Of a stretch of 34,326 nucleotides of DNA, positions 8,122 through 16,923 are shown in pieces. Both the position numbers and the translations under genes were made by a program. Below the pieces are notes generated by a model. The model saw only the letters and a program-made list of their open reading frames with translations. It ran no database searches and was not told the DNA's origin. Positions within the stretch are counted from its first letter, which is position 1. Every line of letters begins with the position of its first letter. Origin of the DNA: Gammaproteobacteria bacterium (GTDB lineage Bacteria; Pseudomonadota; Gammaproteobacteria; Steroidobacterales; Steroidobacteraceae); the NCBI GenBank assembly GCA_009692245.1, contig SHZN01000006.1:1-34326 (forward strand). The letters are read 5' to 3'.

Positions 8122-9320
8122 GCAGGCTCTGGGACAAGGGCGCGTCACTCGATCGTCGCGTGCTGGAGTTCACGGCCGGCGAGGATCATGCACTCGACGA
8201 TCGACTGGTCGCTTACGACGTGCGCGCATCGATCGCCCACGCCGAAATGCTGGCCGAAGTGCGCCTGCTGTCTGCCGAGGACCTGGGGAAGATCCGCGAC
8301 GGCCTGATCGAGATTGGCGCGGAACATTCGCGCGGCGAATGGCGCGTGCCGCTCGAACAGGAAGACGGGCAGACCGCACTTGAGGCGCGGCTCACGGTGC
8401 GCATCGGGCAGGCAGGAGCGCGCATCCACCTCGGCCGCTCCCGCAACGACCAGGTGCTCGCAGCCTTGCGGCTCTACATGCGCGATGCCGTCGCGGGCCT
8501 GGCGGCCGCCGCGGATGCGGTGGCCGACGCGTTGCTCGCAATCGCCGCACGCCAGGGTGAAGTTGTATTGCCCGGCTATACGCACATGCAGCAGGCGATG
8601 CCGAGCTCCGTCGACTGGTGGGCGCGCGGCTTCGCTGCCGAAATCCGCGACGACGCCGAGGGCGTGCGCCAGACGCTACGCCGCATCAACCGCAATCCGC
8701 TCGGGTCTGCGGCGGGTTTCGGCACGCCCAATCTGCCAATCTCGCGCGAAGCGACGCGGCAACGGCTCGGATTCGATGACGTGCAGGAACCGGTCACTTC
8801 GGTCCAGCTTTCACGCGGCAAGGCGGAATCCCAAGTCCTGTTCGAGGTGACGCTGCTGATGCAGGATCTCGGCCGGCTGGCGACGGATCTGCTCCTGTTC
8901 TACACGCGCGAATTCGCCTTTGTCGAATTGCCGCCAGAGATGACCACCGGCTCATCGATCATGCCGCAGAAACGGAATCCCGACGTCTTCGAGCTGATCC
9001 GCGGACGCTCCGCGACTGCGCTTGCCTGCCTCGTCGAGGTCCTGAGTGTTTACTCACGCCTGCCATCCGGGTACAACCGGGACTTGCAGCTCATCAAGGC
9101 GCCGCTGTTTCGCGGTATCGACGTCTGCTCGCAGGTGCTGGCGGTACTGCCGGCGGCACTCGAGGGCCTGCGGTTCCAGCCGGAAAATATCCGGCTCGAC
9201 CCTTCGATACAGGCCGCGGCGCGTGCAAACGAGCTGGTGGTCAAGGAAGGCATTCCGTTCCGCGACGCCTATCGCCGTGTTGCCGAAGAGATCGAAAAGG
9301 AAAGCGGAGGTCAATCATGA
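8118..9320 (+). CDS. argH: Argininosuccinate lyase
   Basis: Signature GSSIMPQKRNPD, HLGRSRNDQVLAALRLYMRD, YTHMQQAMP. GTG start overlapping the argB stop. Confidence 0.94.
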   Translation: MSRLWDKGASLDRRVLEFTAGEDHALDDRLVAYDVRASIAHAEMLAEVRLLSAEDLGKIRDGLIEIGAEHSRGEWRVPLEQEDGQTALEARLTVRIGQAGARIHLGRSRNDQVLAALRLYMRDAVAGLAAAADAVADALLAIAARQGEVVLPGYTHMQQAMPSSVDWWARGFAAEIRDDAEGVRQTLRRINRNPLGSAAGFGTPNLPISREATRQRLGFDDVQEPVTSVQLSRGKAESQVLFEVTLLMQDLGRLATDLLLFYTREFAFVELPPEMTTGSSIMPQKRNPDVFELIRGRSATALACLVEVLSVYSRLPSGYNRDLQLIKAPLFRGIDVCSQVLAVLPAALEGLRFQPENIRLDPSIQAAARANELVVKEGIPFRDAYRRVAEEIEKESGGQS

Positions 9321-9547
9321 AGAGCTGGATCAAGCCATTGGCCGGTATCGTGCTGATCACCGCAGGCGCCCTCGGCCTGACCTACGGTGAATTCACCTAT
9401 ACGAAGGACACGCACGAGGCCAGTCTCTGGAGCCTGGAATTGTCGTACAAGGAAAAGGAAACAATCGACGTCCCTAAGTGGGCAAGCGTCGGCGCAATCG
9501 GGGCGGGTGTGCTATTGCTGGTCTTTGGCCGAAAATCAGGGGGATGA
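9317..9547 (+). CDS. Small two-TM membrane protein, unknown function
   Basis: 76 aa with two hydrophobic segments; ATGA overlap with argH stop. Confidence 0.7.
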   Translation: MKSWIKPLAGIVLITAGALGLTYGEFTYTKDTHEASLWSLELSYKEKETIDVPKWASVGAIGAGVLLLVFGRKSGG

Positions 9548-9849
9548 CGATGAGAATGATCCTGATTGCGGCAACCGCCTGTGCAACCACTGCCTGCGGT
9601 GGTCCCGGAGGTCCGGGTGGTCCGGATGTCATGGGTGACTATGGCGGCGACAGCTGCACTTACGAAAATATGTCGCTGCGAGCGGATGGTGTCGCGAGCG
9701 TCACCTGGAACGGAGCGGAGATCGCCCTCCAGTATCGCCAGGAGGGCGCCAAGATCACCATGATCAAACCGAATGGCAGTTCCAGCTTGTTCACGCTCAA
9801 GGGAAACGACCTGGTACTGGAACATTCGATGTTCTGTACGCGCAAGTGA
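9544..9849 (+). CDS. Small secreted protein / putative lipoprotein
   Basis: N-terminal MTMRMILIAATACATTACGGPGGPGG signal-like with TAC-G; ATGA overlap with upstream gene. Confidence 0.6.
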   Translation: MTMRMILIAATACATTACGGPGGPGGPDVMGDYGGDSCTYENMSLRADGVASVTWNGAEIALQYRQEGAKITMIKPNGSSSLFTLKGNDLVLEHSMFCTRK

Positions 9850-10385
9850 AGGCCCTGTTGTTGGTCTGCTGCGTGCTGCTGTCCGCCTGCACAAAGCCTG
9901 CGGAACCGCCGGAGCCCGCCGATCCGCCGGGGCCCGCACTGCTTTTCGCAGGCGGCCATGGCGACTTGAGTGCCGAGGAGCGGCTGCAGGTATTCAATCA
10001 ACTCGGGCTCAGTCTCACACCGGACGGCAAGGGCTACATCGACCAGGTCTGCGGCCAGCCCGCTGACGCCAGGGTCGAGTTCCGCGACTTGAACTCGGAC
10101 GGCCGGCAGGAAGTACTGGTGATCTTCGGCAATTCCTGCACGTCCGGGCACGCCGAAAGTTCCGCGGTGCTGCTGATACGGGATGACAGCGGACATCTGC
10201 AGCACAATCTTGGTTTTCCGGCGTCAAGCGCGGATCCGCTGCCGGAAATGAATTTCGGCTATCCGGATCTCCTGATAGGGGGCCCGGGATTCTGTTTCCC
10301 CGTGTGGCGCTGGAATGGAAAAGAGTACATTGGACTGCGCAATGACCCGCAGATGCCGGGTGGCTGCGATCACTTGAACGACTGA
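9846..10385 (+). CDS. Putative lipoprotein, unknown function
   Basis: GTG start; MKALLLVCCVLLSAC-TKP lipobox followed by a Pro-rich linker. Confidence 0.7.
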   Translation: MKALLLVCCVLLSACTKPAEPPEPADPPGPALLFAGGHGDLSAEERLQVFNQLGLSLTPDGKGYIDQVCGQPADARVEFRDLNSDGRQEVLVIFGNSCTSGHAESSAVLLIRDDSGHLQHNLGFPASSADPLPEMNFGYPDLLIGGPGFCFPVWRWNGKEYIGLRNDPQMPGGCDHLND

Positions 10386-10403
10386 ACGGGGGCAACCAGG
10401 ACC

Positions 10404-11093
10404 ATGCGTCACGGTGAATGGCACAAATCCAGTCGCATCGGCTGGTTGCGCGCAGCGGTGCTGGGCGCCAACGATGGAATCGTCTCGACGGCCAGTCTCG
10501 TGATCGGCGTTGCCACCGCCGGCGCCACGCCGAGCGCCGTGCTGATCGCTGGAACCGCGGGCTTGGTCGCAGGCGCGATGTCCATGGCCGCCGGTGAATA
10601 TGTCTCAGTGAGTTCGCAGTCGGACACCGAGCAATCGGACCTCGCGCGAGAGCGCAAGGAACTTGAAACCGACGTCGAAGCCGAACATCGCGAACTCGCT
10701 GCGATCTATGTCGGTCGCGGCCTCGACCAAGCGCTCGCGACGCAGGTTTCGAATCAATTGATGGCGCATGACGCGCTGGGCGCGCACGCGCGCGACGAAC
10801 TCGGCATCTCGGAGATCGTGCGGGCGCGACCAGTGCAGGCAGCGATCGCCTCTGCCCTCTCCTTCGCGGTCGGCGCCGCGCTTCCACTGCTGACCGTCGT
10901 CATCGTGCCGCATGCAATGATGCTTTCACTGGTCGCGACTCTGTCGCTCGCGTTCCTGGCATTGCTCGGCGGTATCGCGGCGAGGGTCGGCGGCGCGCGA
11001 ATCTCGATCGGCGCCATCCGCGTGACATTCTGGGGTGCGCTGGCAATGGCCCTGACGGCCGCGGTAGGGAGTCTGTTCGGCGTCATCGCCTGA
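10404..11093 (+). CDS. VIT1/CCC1-family (Fe2+/Mn2+) transporter
   Basis: LRAAVLGANDGIVSTASLVIGVA and AGAMSMAAGEYVSVSSQSDTE, hallmark CCC1/VIT1 motifs. Confidence 0.93.
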   Translation: MRHGEWHKSSRIGWLRAAVLGANDGIVSTASLVIGVATAGATPSAVLIAGTAGLVAGAMSMAAGEYVSVSSQSDTEQSDLARERKELETDVEAEHRELAAIYVGRGLDQALATQVSNQLMAHDALGAHARDELGISEIVRARPVQAAIASALSFAVGAALPLLTVVIVPHAMMLSLVATLSLAFLALLGGIAARVGGARISIGAIRVTFWGALAMALTAAVGSLFGVIA

Positions 11094-11106
11094 ACGGCAG
11101 TGCGGC

Positions 11107-11793
11107 GTGACGACCACTACACTGGACAATCCAGTCTGGCATTCGCTGACGTCCCAACATGCAGCGCTTGCGATCACGGCGGCTGACGCCGCAAAGTACC
11201 CGGCGGCGATCGCGCCATTTGCCGCAGTCGGCGATACACCTGGCCGCGCTGCAACGCAGCTGGCAAGCCTGATCGGGGACAGCGAGTCCGTGTATCTCGT
11301 GGGCGTGGCGCCTGAACCGCCAGCCGGCTGGATGCTCGAACAGGGGAAACCCTGCCTGCAGATGATCTGTCACGCGCCGCCTGCCGAAATTCCGGGTCCA
11401 CCGGTCACCGAGATGTCCGAATTGCAGCGCGACGACATGCTGGCCCTGACGGCACTCGTGTTCCCGGGATTTTTCCGGCCGCGCACGCTGGAAATGGGGC
11501 GCTATCTCGGAATCTACGATGGCAAGCGGCTCGCTGCGATGGCGGGCGAACGCATGCGGCTCGACGGGTTCCAGGAGATCAGCGCCGTTTGCACGCATCC
11601 GGACTACACCGGCCGCCGCTACGCGCAGCGACTGGTCTCGCAGGTCAGTCGCGGCGCATTCGAGCGCGGCTTCGTGCCATTCCTGCACGTGTACCATGAC
11701 AATGCCCGCGCAATCGCCGTCTACCGCGAGCTGGGATTCATCAACCGCAGGAACATGCCACTCTGGTCGATGCACAAAGCCGGCAATGATTGA
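11107..11793 (+). CDS. GNAT (FR47-like) N-acetyltransferase
   Basis: C-terminal ISAVCTHPDYTGRRYAQRLVSQVSRGAFERGFVPFLHVYHDNARAIAVYRELGF. Confidence 0.85.
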   Translation: MTTTTLDNPVWHSLTSQHAALAITAADAAKYPAAIAPFAAVGDTPGRAATQLASLIGDSESVYLVGVAPEPPAGWMLEQGKPCLQMICHAPPAEIPGPPVTEMSELQRDDMLALTALVFPGFFRPRTLEMGRYLGIYDGKRLAAMAGERMRLDGFQEISAVCTHPDYTGRRYAQRLVSQVSRGAFERGFVPFLHVYHDNARAIAVYRELGFINRRNMPLWSMHKAGND

Positions 11794-12289
11794 AACGGAA
11801 CGACTGGTCCTCACGCATCTTGCCAATCGCGATGCCGAATTCATCCGCGGACTCCTGAATGAACCGTCGTTCCTTCGTTTCATCGGCGATCGCGGTGTAC
11901 GCACGGCGGATGACGCGTGCCGCTACATCCAGGATGGCCCCGTGGCGAGCTATGCACGCTACGGTTACGGCCTGCTCCGGGTCGGACTCAAATCCGGCGA
12001 CACGCCGATCGGTATCTGTGGCGTGCTGAAGCGCGACACATTGCCCGAACCGGATCTCGGCTTTTCCCTGCTACCAGCCTGGTGGTCGATGGGCTATGCC
12101 CATGAGGCGGCAAGCGGCGTCATGCAACATGCGCGCGGCGAACTCGGCGTCGGCCGCATCCTGGCGATCACGTCGGTGGACAATTAGTCGTCGATCAAGC
12201 TCCTCGGCAAGCTGGGATTGCGCTTCGAACGGATGATCCGGCTCGGCGACGACACCGAAGAGCTGCGGCTGTTCGCCTCCGAGCCATGA
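11786..12289 (+). pseudogene. RimJ/RimL-type GNAT acetyltransferase interrupted by in-frame TAG at 12185-12187
   Basis: MIETERLVLTHLANRDAEFIRGLLNE...ILAITSVDN* then in the same frame SSIKLLGKLGLRFERMIRLGDDTEELRLFASEP*. The resumed frame completes the GNAT C-terminus and ends in an ATGA overlap with tag. Confidence 0.8.
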
Positions 12290-12849
12290 AGCGCTGCGCC
12301 TGGGCTGCTACACCGCTTGGTATCGCCTATCACGATGCCGAGTGGGGCGTGCCCGTGCACGATGACCGCATCCTGTTCGAGTTCATCACACTGGAGGGCG
12401 CCCAGGCAGGCCTCAGCTGGGAAACTATCCTGAAGAAGCGTGACGCCTATCGCGTGGCATTCGCGGGATTCGATCCGCGGCGCGTGGCTCGCTTCACGCC
12501 CGCCCGTTGCAGGACACTCATGGACAACGCGGGCATCGTGCGCAACCGGCTCAAGATCGGGAGCACCGTGTCGAATGCGAAAGCATTCCTGGCGGTCCAG
12601 CGCGAATTCGGCACGTTCGATACGTTCCTATGGGACTTCGTGGGCGGCGAGCCCCTGGTCAATCGCTGGCGCTCCTCGAAGCAAGTCCCTGCCCGTACGG
12701 GACTTTCCGACGCCCTCAGCAAGGAGCTGCAGCGCCGGGGATGCCGCTTCATCGGCTCGACCATCTGCTACGCTTTCATGCAGGCGGTCGGCATAGTGAA
12801 CGATCACGCGACCGACTGCTTCCGTTACCGGCGCTGTGCCAAGGACTGA
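12286..12849 (+). CDS. tag: DNA-3-methyladenine glycosylase I
   Basis: RCAWA...YHDAEWGVPVHDDRILFEFITLEGAQAGLSWETILKKRDAYR. Confidence 0.94.
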   Translation: MKRCAWAATPLGIAYHDAEWGVPVHDDRILFEFITLEGAQAGLSWETILKKRDAYRVAFAGFDPRRVARFTPARCRTLMDNAGIVRNRLKIGSTVSNAKAFLAVQREFGTFDTFLWDFVGGEPLVNRWRSSKQVPARTGLSDALSKELQRRGCRFIGSTICYAFMQAVGIVNDHATDCFRYRRCAKD

Positions 12850-12855
12850 GGAGCC

Positions 12856-13857
12856 ATGCTGTTCCTCGATCGCCAGGACGTCATCGCGCTGTTGCCGATT
12901 GCAGATTGCATCACCGCGGTCGAGCGCGCCTTTACCGCCCATGCGGCGGGGGAATTACCGATCACCCCCGGCGTTCTCGGCGCGCACGTCGCAGGCGGCG
13001 GATTCCACATCAAGACCGCAGTTCTGGGTTCCGGTTCCGGCTACTTCGCCGCGAAGATCAATGCGAACTTCCCTGGCAATCCAGAGCGGCACGGGCTGCC
13101 TGCGATCCAGGGCATGATCGGCCTGTTCGACACCGCCAATGGCCGCCCGCTCGCACTCCTCGACTCGATCGAGATCACGACGCTGCGCACGGCAGCGGCC
13201 AGTGCGATCGCGGCGCGGAATCTCGCCCGCGCCGATGCTTCGACACTTGCGATCTGCGGTTACGGCAACCAGGGCCGCGCTCACCTGCGCGCCCTGCTCC
13301 AGGTGCGGAAGTTGCGGCGTGCGCTGGCCTACGATCGCGACCCATCGCGCGCGGAGATATTTGCGCGGGAAATGGCGCCGGAATCCGGCATCGAGATAGC
13401 GCCGACAGACAATCTTGCTGCCGCGGTGCAAGACTGCGATATCTGCGTCACCTGTACGCCGGCGCGCGGGGCATTCATTCGCGTCGAACATTTGCGACCC
13501 GGCCAGTTCTTCGCGGCCGTCGGCGCCGACAGTGAAGGGAAGCAGGAATTCGAACCCGAGGTGTTGCGCCGCGCGATCGTCGTTGCCGATATCGTCACGC
13601 AGGCCGTCACGATGGGTGAGCTGCAGCATGCGATCGCGGCGGGCCTGATGACCGCCGCCGATGTGCACGCCGATCTTGGGCAGATCGTGAGCGGCCAGCG
13701 CCCCGGGCGCACATCCGAAGACCAGATATTCATCTTTGACAGCACCGGGACGGCGTTGCAGGACGTCGCAGCGGCGGCAATGGTGTACGAGCGTGCTTTG
13801 CAGGCCGGTCGTGGTCTGAAGCTGTCACTGACCGGCCGGGGTGAATCCGGTGTTTGA
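12856..13857 (+). CDS. Ornithine cyclodeaminase / mu-crystallin family protein
   Basis: HIKTAVLGSG...FAAKINANFPGN, GLIGLFDTANGRPLALLDSIEITTLRTAAASAIAARNLA-type motifs, GYGNQGRAHLRALLQVR Rossmann motif. Confidence 0.88.
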   Translation: MLFLDRQDVIALLPIADCITAVERAFTAHAAGELPITPGVLGAHVAGGGFHIKTAVLGSGSGYFAAKINANFPGNPERHGLPAIQGMIGLFDTANGRPLALLDSIEITTLRTAAASAIAARNLARADASTLAICGYGNQGRAHLRALLQVRKLRRALAYDRDPSRAEIFAREMAPESGIEIAPTDNLAAAVQDCDICVTCTPARGAFIRVEHLRPGQFFAAVGADSEGKQEFEPEVLRRAIVVADIVTQAVTMGELQHAIAAGLMTAADVHADLGQIVSGQRPGRTSEDQIFIFDSTGTALQDVAAAAMVYERALQAGRGLKLSLTGRGESGV

Positions 13858-14482
13858 CTCGCAGGTCGTCACATGCACGATCGTCGCCGCGGCGATGACT
13901 ATGATTCCAGGCGCGGATACGATGCTGGTCGTGCGCAATGTGCTGCGCGGCGGGCGACGCGACGGATTCTTCACGGCGCTCGGCATCTGTTGCGGTCTAT
14001 ATGTCCACGGGCTGCTCTCTGCGCTCGGGATCTCCATGATCCTGATGCACTCGGCGACCGCCTGCACGGTCCTGAAGATTGCCGGCGCCGGCTATCTCGC
14101 GTGGCTGGGCTTCAATTCGCTGCGCAGCGCCGCGCGCGAACGCCGCGTCGCGGACCCGGCAGCAATCGTCCGGGCGGCGGTGACGCCCGCGCGCTGTTTT
14201 CGCGAGGGTTTCCTGACGAATGTCCTGAACCCCAAGGTGATCGCGTTCTACCTGGCGCTGCTGCCGCAGTTCATCGGACCGGCGGACCCGGTACTGCTGA
14301 AATCGCTGCTGCTGGCCGCGATCCACTTCGCGGAAGGCATCGACTGGTTCGCAATCGTGTCCTGGATCGTGGATCGCTCCCGCCATTTCTTCATGCACCC
14401 CGGCATGCGGCGCTGGCTCGACGCCATCTGCGGCACGATATTGGTTGGCCTCGGCCTGCGCCTGGCGATGCAGCAGCGTTGA
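13841..14482 (+). CDS. LysE/RhtB family amino-acid exporter
   Basis: MIPGADTMLVVRNVLRGGRRDGFFTALGICCGLYVHGLLSALG; GFLTNVLNPKVIAFYLALLPQF. Confidence 0.9.
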   Translation: MNPVFDSQVVTCTIVAAAMTMIPGADTMLVVRNVLRGGRRDGFFTALGICCGLYVHGLLSALGISMILMHSATACTVLKIAGAGYLAWLGFNSLRSAARERRVADPAAIVRAAVTPARCFREGFLTNVLNPKVIAFYLALLPQFIGPADPVLLKSLLLAAIHFAEGIDWFAIVSWIVDRSRHFFMHPGMRRWLDAICGTILVGLGLRLAMQQR

Positions 14483-14865
14483 TGCACCATATATCGAGCG
14501 TCGCGTTGCTGGTTCGGGACTATGACGAAGCGATCCGCTGCTTCACGCAGGCGCTGCGCTTCGTGCTTCTCGAGGATGAGCAACGGGACGGCGGCAAGCG
14601 TTGGGTACGCGTGTCGCCATCAGCCAGCGGCGCAGCCCTGCTGCTCGCAAGAGCTGCCACGCCGGAACAGGAACGCGCTGTCGGTAACCAGACCGGCGGC
14701 CGGGTTTTCATGTTCCTGCACACCGATGACTTCGACGCCGACTTCGAGTACATGAAGGCGCATGGCGTCCGGTTCACCGAGACGCCGCGCCATGAAGCCT
14801 ACGGCACCGTGGTCGTGTTCCTCGACCTGTACGGAAACAAGTGGGACCTGATCGGCCCGGCATAA
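14482..14865 (+). CDS. VOC/glyoxalase-like family protein
   Basis: MHHISSVALLVRDYDEAIRCFTQALRFVLLED...VVFLDLYGNKWDLIGPA; ATG overlaps the upstream TGA. Confidence 0.88.
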   Translation: MHHISSVALLVRDYDEAIRCFTQALRFVLLEDEQRDGGKRWVRVSPSASGAALLLARAATPEQERAVGNQTGGRVFMFLHTDDFDADFEYMKAHGVRFTETPRHEAYGTVVVFLDLYGNKWDLIGPA

Positions 14866-14881
14866 GGATTAAGATCTGACA

Positions 14882-15307
14882 ATGGGAAAAGCGGCGGATG
14901 TCCGAGCGACCGGCCGTTGCCTTTGCGGCGCGGTGCGGTTCTCCATTCGCGGCCCGCTACGTTCATCGGTTGTCGCCTGCCATTGCACGACCTGCCGCAA
15001 GTTCACCGGCGGCCTCTGGGTCGGCACCTGCGCCCGCAAGGAACACGTCGTTATCGAACGCGGCGACACGCTGAAGTGGTACCGTTCCTCCGCGGAAGCG
15101 CAACGCGGGTTCTGCGCCAATTGCGGTTCAGGCCTGTTCTGGGAAGGCGACGACGAGCCGCTTTGGTCGATCGCCGCCGGCTCGCTCGATGAGCCGACGG
15201 GCCTCAAGCTCGCCGTGCATTCCTGGACCGCAGAAAGCGCAGACTACTGGAGTTTCGATCCCGGCATTCCGACCAGGCCGGGACCATCGGGCTTGAGAGA
15301 GCCCTGA
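14882..15307 (+). CDS. GFA (glutathione-dependent formaldehyde-activating-like) family protein
   Basis: GRCLCGAVRFSI...CHCTTCRKFTG...FCANCGSGLFWEG cysteine pattern. Confidence 0.9.
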   Translation: MGKAADVRATGRCLCGAVRFSIRGPLRSSVVACHCTTCRKFTGGLWVGTCARKEHVVIERGDTLKWYRSSAEAQRGFCANCGSGLFWEGDDEPLWSIAAGSLDEPTGLKLAVHSWTAESADYWSFDPGIPTRPGPSGLREP

Positions 15308-15333
15308 CATCGTTTGATCAAGGGGGACTTGTC

Positions 15334-15750
15334 ATGAACAAGAAGTTTCTTATTGCGTGGCTCGTGATGTTCGTCGCCTACATCGCAGGCGGATTCATCG
15401 TCCATCACGCGCTGCTGAGCGAGGACTACCTGGCGCTGCCGAACCTGTTCCGTTCGGAAGCAGATGCGCAGCCGATCTTCTACCTGATGATCGTCGCCCA
15501 CGTGCTGATGGCGGGCGCCTTCACCTGGATCTATGCGCGCGGCGTTGAGAACAGGCCGTGGCTCGGACAGGGCCTGCGCTTTGGCCTCGCAGTTGCCCTG
15601 CTGTGCGTCGCGCCGATCTACATGATTTATTACGTCGTGCAGCCGATGCCGGGCATGCTGACCGTCAAGCAGATCGTGTTTGACAGCATCATGACCCTCA
15701 TCCTTGGCGGCATCGTCGCTTTCCTGTATCGCGGTCAGGGACGAGCCTGA
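15334..15750 (+). CDS. Membrane protein of unknown function
   Basis: 138 aa with about four hydrophobic segments; AAGGGGGA upstream of ATG. Confidence 0.75.
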   Translation: MNKKFLIAWLVMFVAYIAGGFIVHHALLSEDYLALPNLFRSEADAQPIFYLMIVAHVLMAGAFTWIYARGVENRPWLGQGLRFGLAVALLCVAPIYMIYYVVQPMPGMLTVKQIVFDSIMTLILGGIVAFLYRGQGRA

Positions 15751-15756
15751 GCCAGC

Positions 15757-16878
15757 ATGAGCGGGGAAAATTGGGTTGATGTCGGCGCGAGCGACGAGCT
15801 GGCCAGCAAACCCGTGCAGGAATTGCGAGTCGGCACGAAGCGCATTGCGCTGACATGCAGGGACGGCCAGTTCGGCGCGATCTCGAGCGTCTGCAATCAC
15901 GTCGGCGGGCCGCTCGGCAGTGGCACCCTCGACGGCGACTACGTCGTGTGCCCATGGCATTACTACAAGTTCCATTGGCGCACTGGTGAAGGCGAGCCGG
16001 GCTACGAAGCCGATCGGGTGCCGTCTCATGACGTCAAGGTCGAAAATGGCCGGGTGCTGGTAAGCGCAGCCCAGAAGACGAAGCGCGGCCGCCTGCCGCA
16101 CGAGCCGCATCCACTTGCACGCGATCCCAAACGCGAACCGGGCCCGATCCGGGTCCTCGGAATTTCCACGACCTCCATGACGGCGGCTCATCCGCGCTAC
16201 AGCACATCCGAGGACCTGCTCGAGCATGCGCTCGCAAGCGCGCGCGGCCACGCCGACTCTACATGCGATACACAGTTGCTTCGCGTCCGCGATCTCTCAT
16301 TCCGCGCCTGCGAGGGCTTTTATTCGAAATCGGCACGCGCCTGCACCTGGCCCTGCTCCATCACTCAGATGGATTCGAAGGACCAGATGGACATGGTCTA
16401 CGAAGGCGTCGTGCACTGGGCCGATGTAATCGTGGTCGCCACGCCGATCCGCTGGGGTGGTGCGAGCAGTCTCTATTACAAGATGATCGAGCGTATGAAT
16501 TGCATCCAGAACCAGGAGACGATCGCGAACCGACACCTGATGCGCAACAAGGTCGCCGCATTCATCATTACTGGCGGCCAGGACAATGTGCAGGCCGTGG
16601 CCGGGCAACTGCTCGGATTCTTTGCGGAACTCGGCTGCCAGTTCCCGCAGTTCCCCTATGTCGCCCATTCCCGCGGCTGGAGTGCCGAGGACATGGAAAA
16701 CAACGAGCAGTACGTGCGTGATTCGAAGGCGCTGCACGACGGCGCGGCGGCGCTCGTGCACCGGTCGGCCGACATGGCAAGGGTCATGATCGAGAGCACG
16801 CTGGGCCAGGGCGCCCTGGTGCGCGGCGGGCGCAAGGGCCATGAGCTGGATACCCGGGCCCAGCTTCCAGGGCTATGA
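15757..16878 (+). CDS. Fusion protein: N-terminal Rieske [2Fe-2S] domain plus C-terminal iron-sulfur-flavoprotein/NAD(P)H-dependent FMN reductase-like domain
   Basis: Rieske motifs CNHVGGPLGSG and CPWHYYKFHWRTG; then PIRVLGISTTSMTAAHPRYSTSEDLLEHAL, C-x10-C-TWP-C, ADVIVVATPIRWGGASSLYYKMIERMN. Confidence 0.85.
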   Translation: MSGENWVDVGASDELASKPVQELRVGTKRIALTCRDGQFGAISSVCNHVGGPLGSGTLDGDYVVCPWHYYKFHWRTGEGEPGYEADRVPSHDVKVENGRVLVSAAQKTKRGRLPHEPHPLARDPKREPGPIRVLGISTTSMTAAHPRYSTSEDLLEHALASARGHADSTCDTQLLRVRDLSFRACEGFYSKSARACTWPCSITQMDSKDQMDMVYEGVVHWADVIVVATPIRWGGASSLYYKMIERMNCIQNQETIANRHLMRNKVAAFIITGGQDNVQAVAGQLLGFFAELGCQFPQFPYVAHSRGWSAEDMENNEQYVRDSKALHDGAAALVHRSADMARVMIESTLGQGALVRGGRKGHELDTRAQLPGL

Positions 16879-16923
16879 TCGCGACGGCGCCGCCATCTAC
16901 CGGCTCATCGGCAGGAGATCCAC

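Noticed and set aside
12507-13535. 342-aa plus-strand ORF overlapping tag and the cyclodeaminase gene
   Set aside because: Arg/His-rich alternate-frame translation over two well-supported genes.
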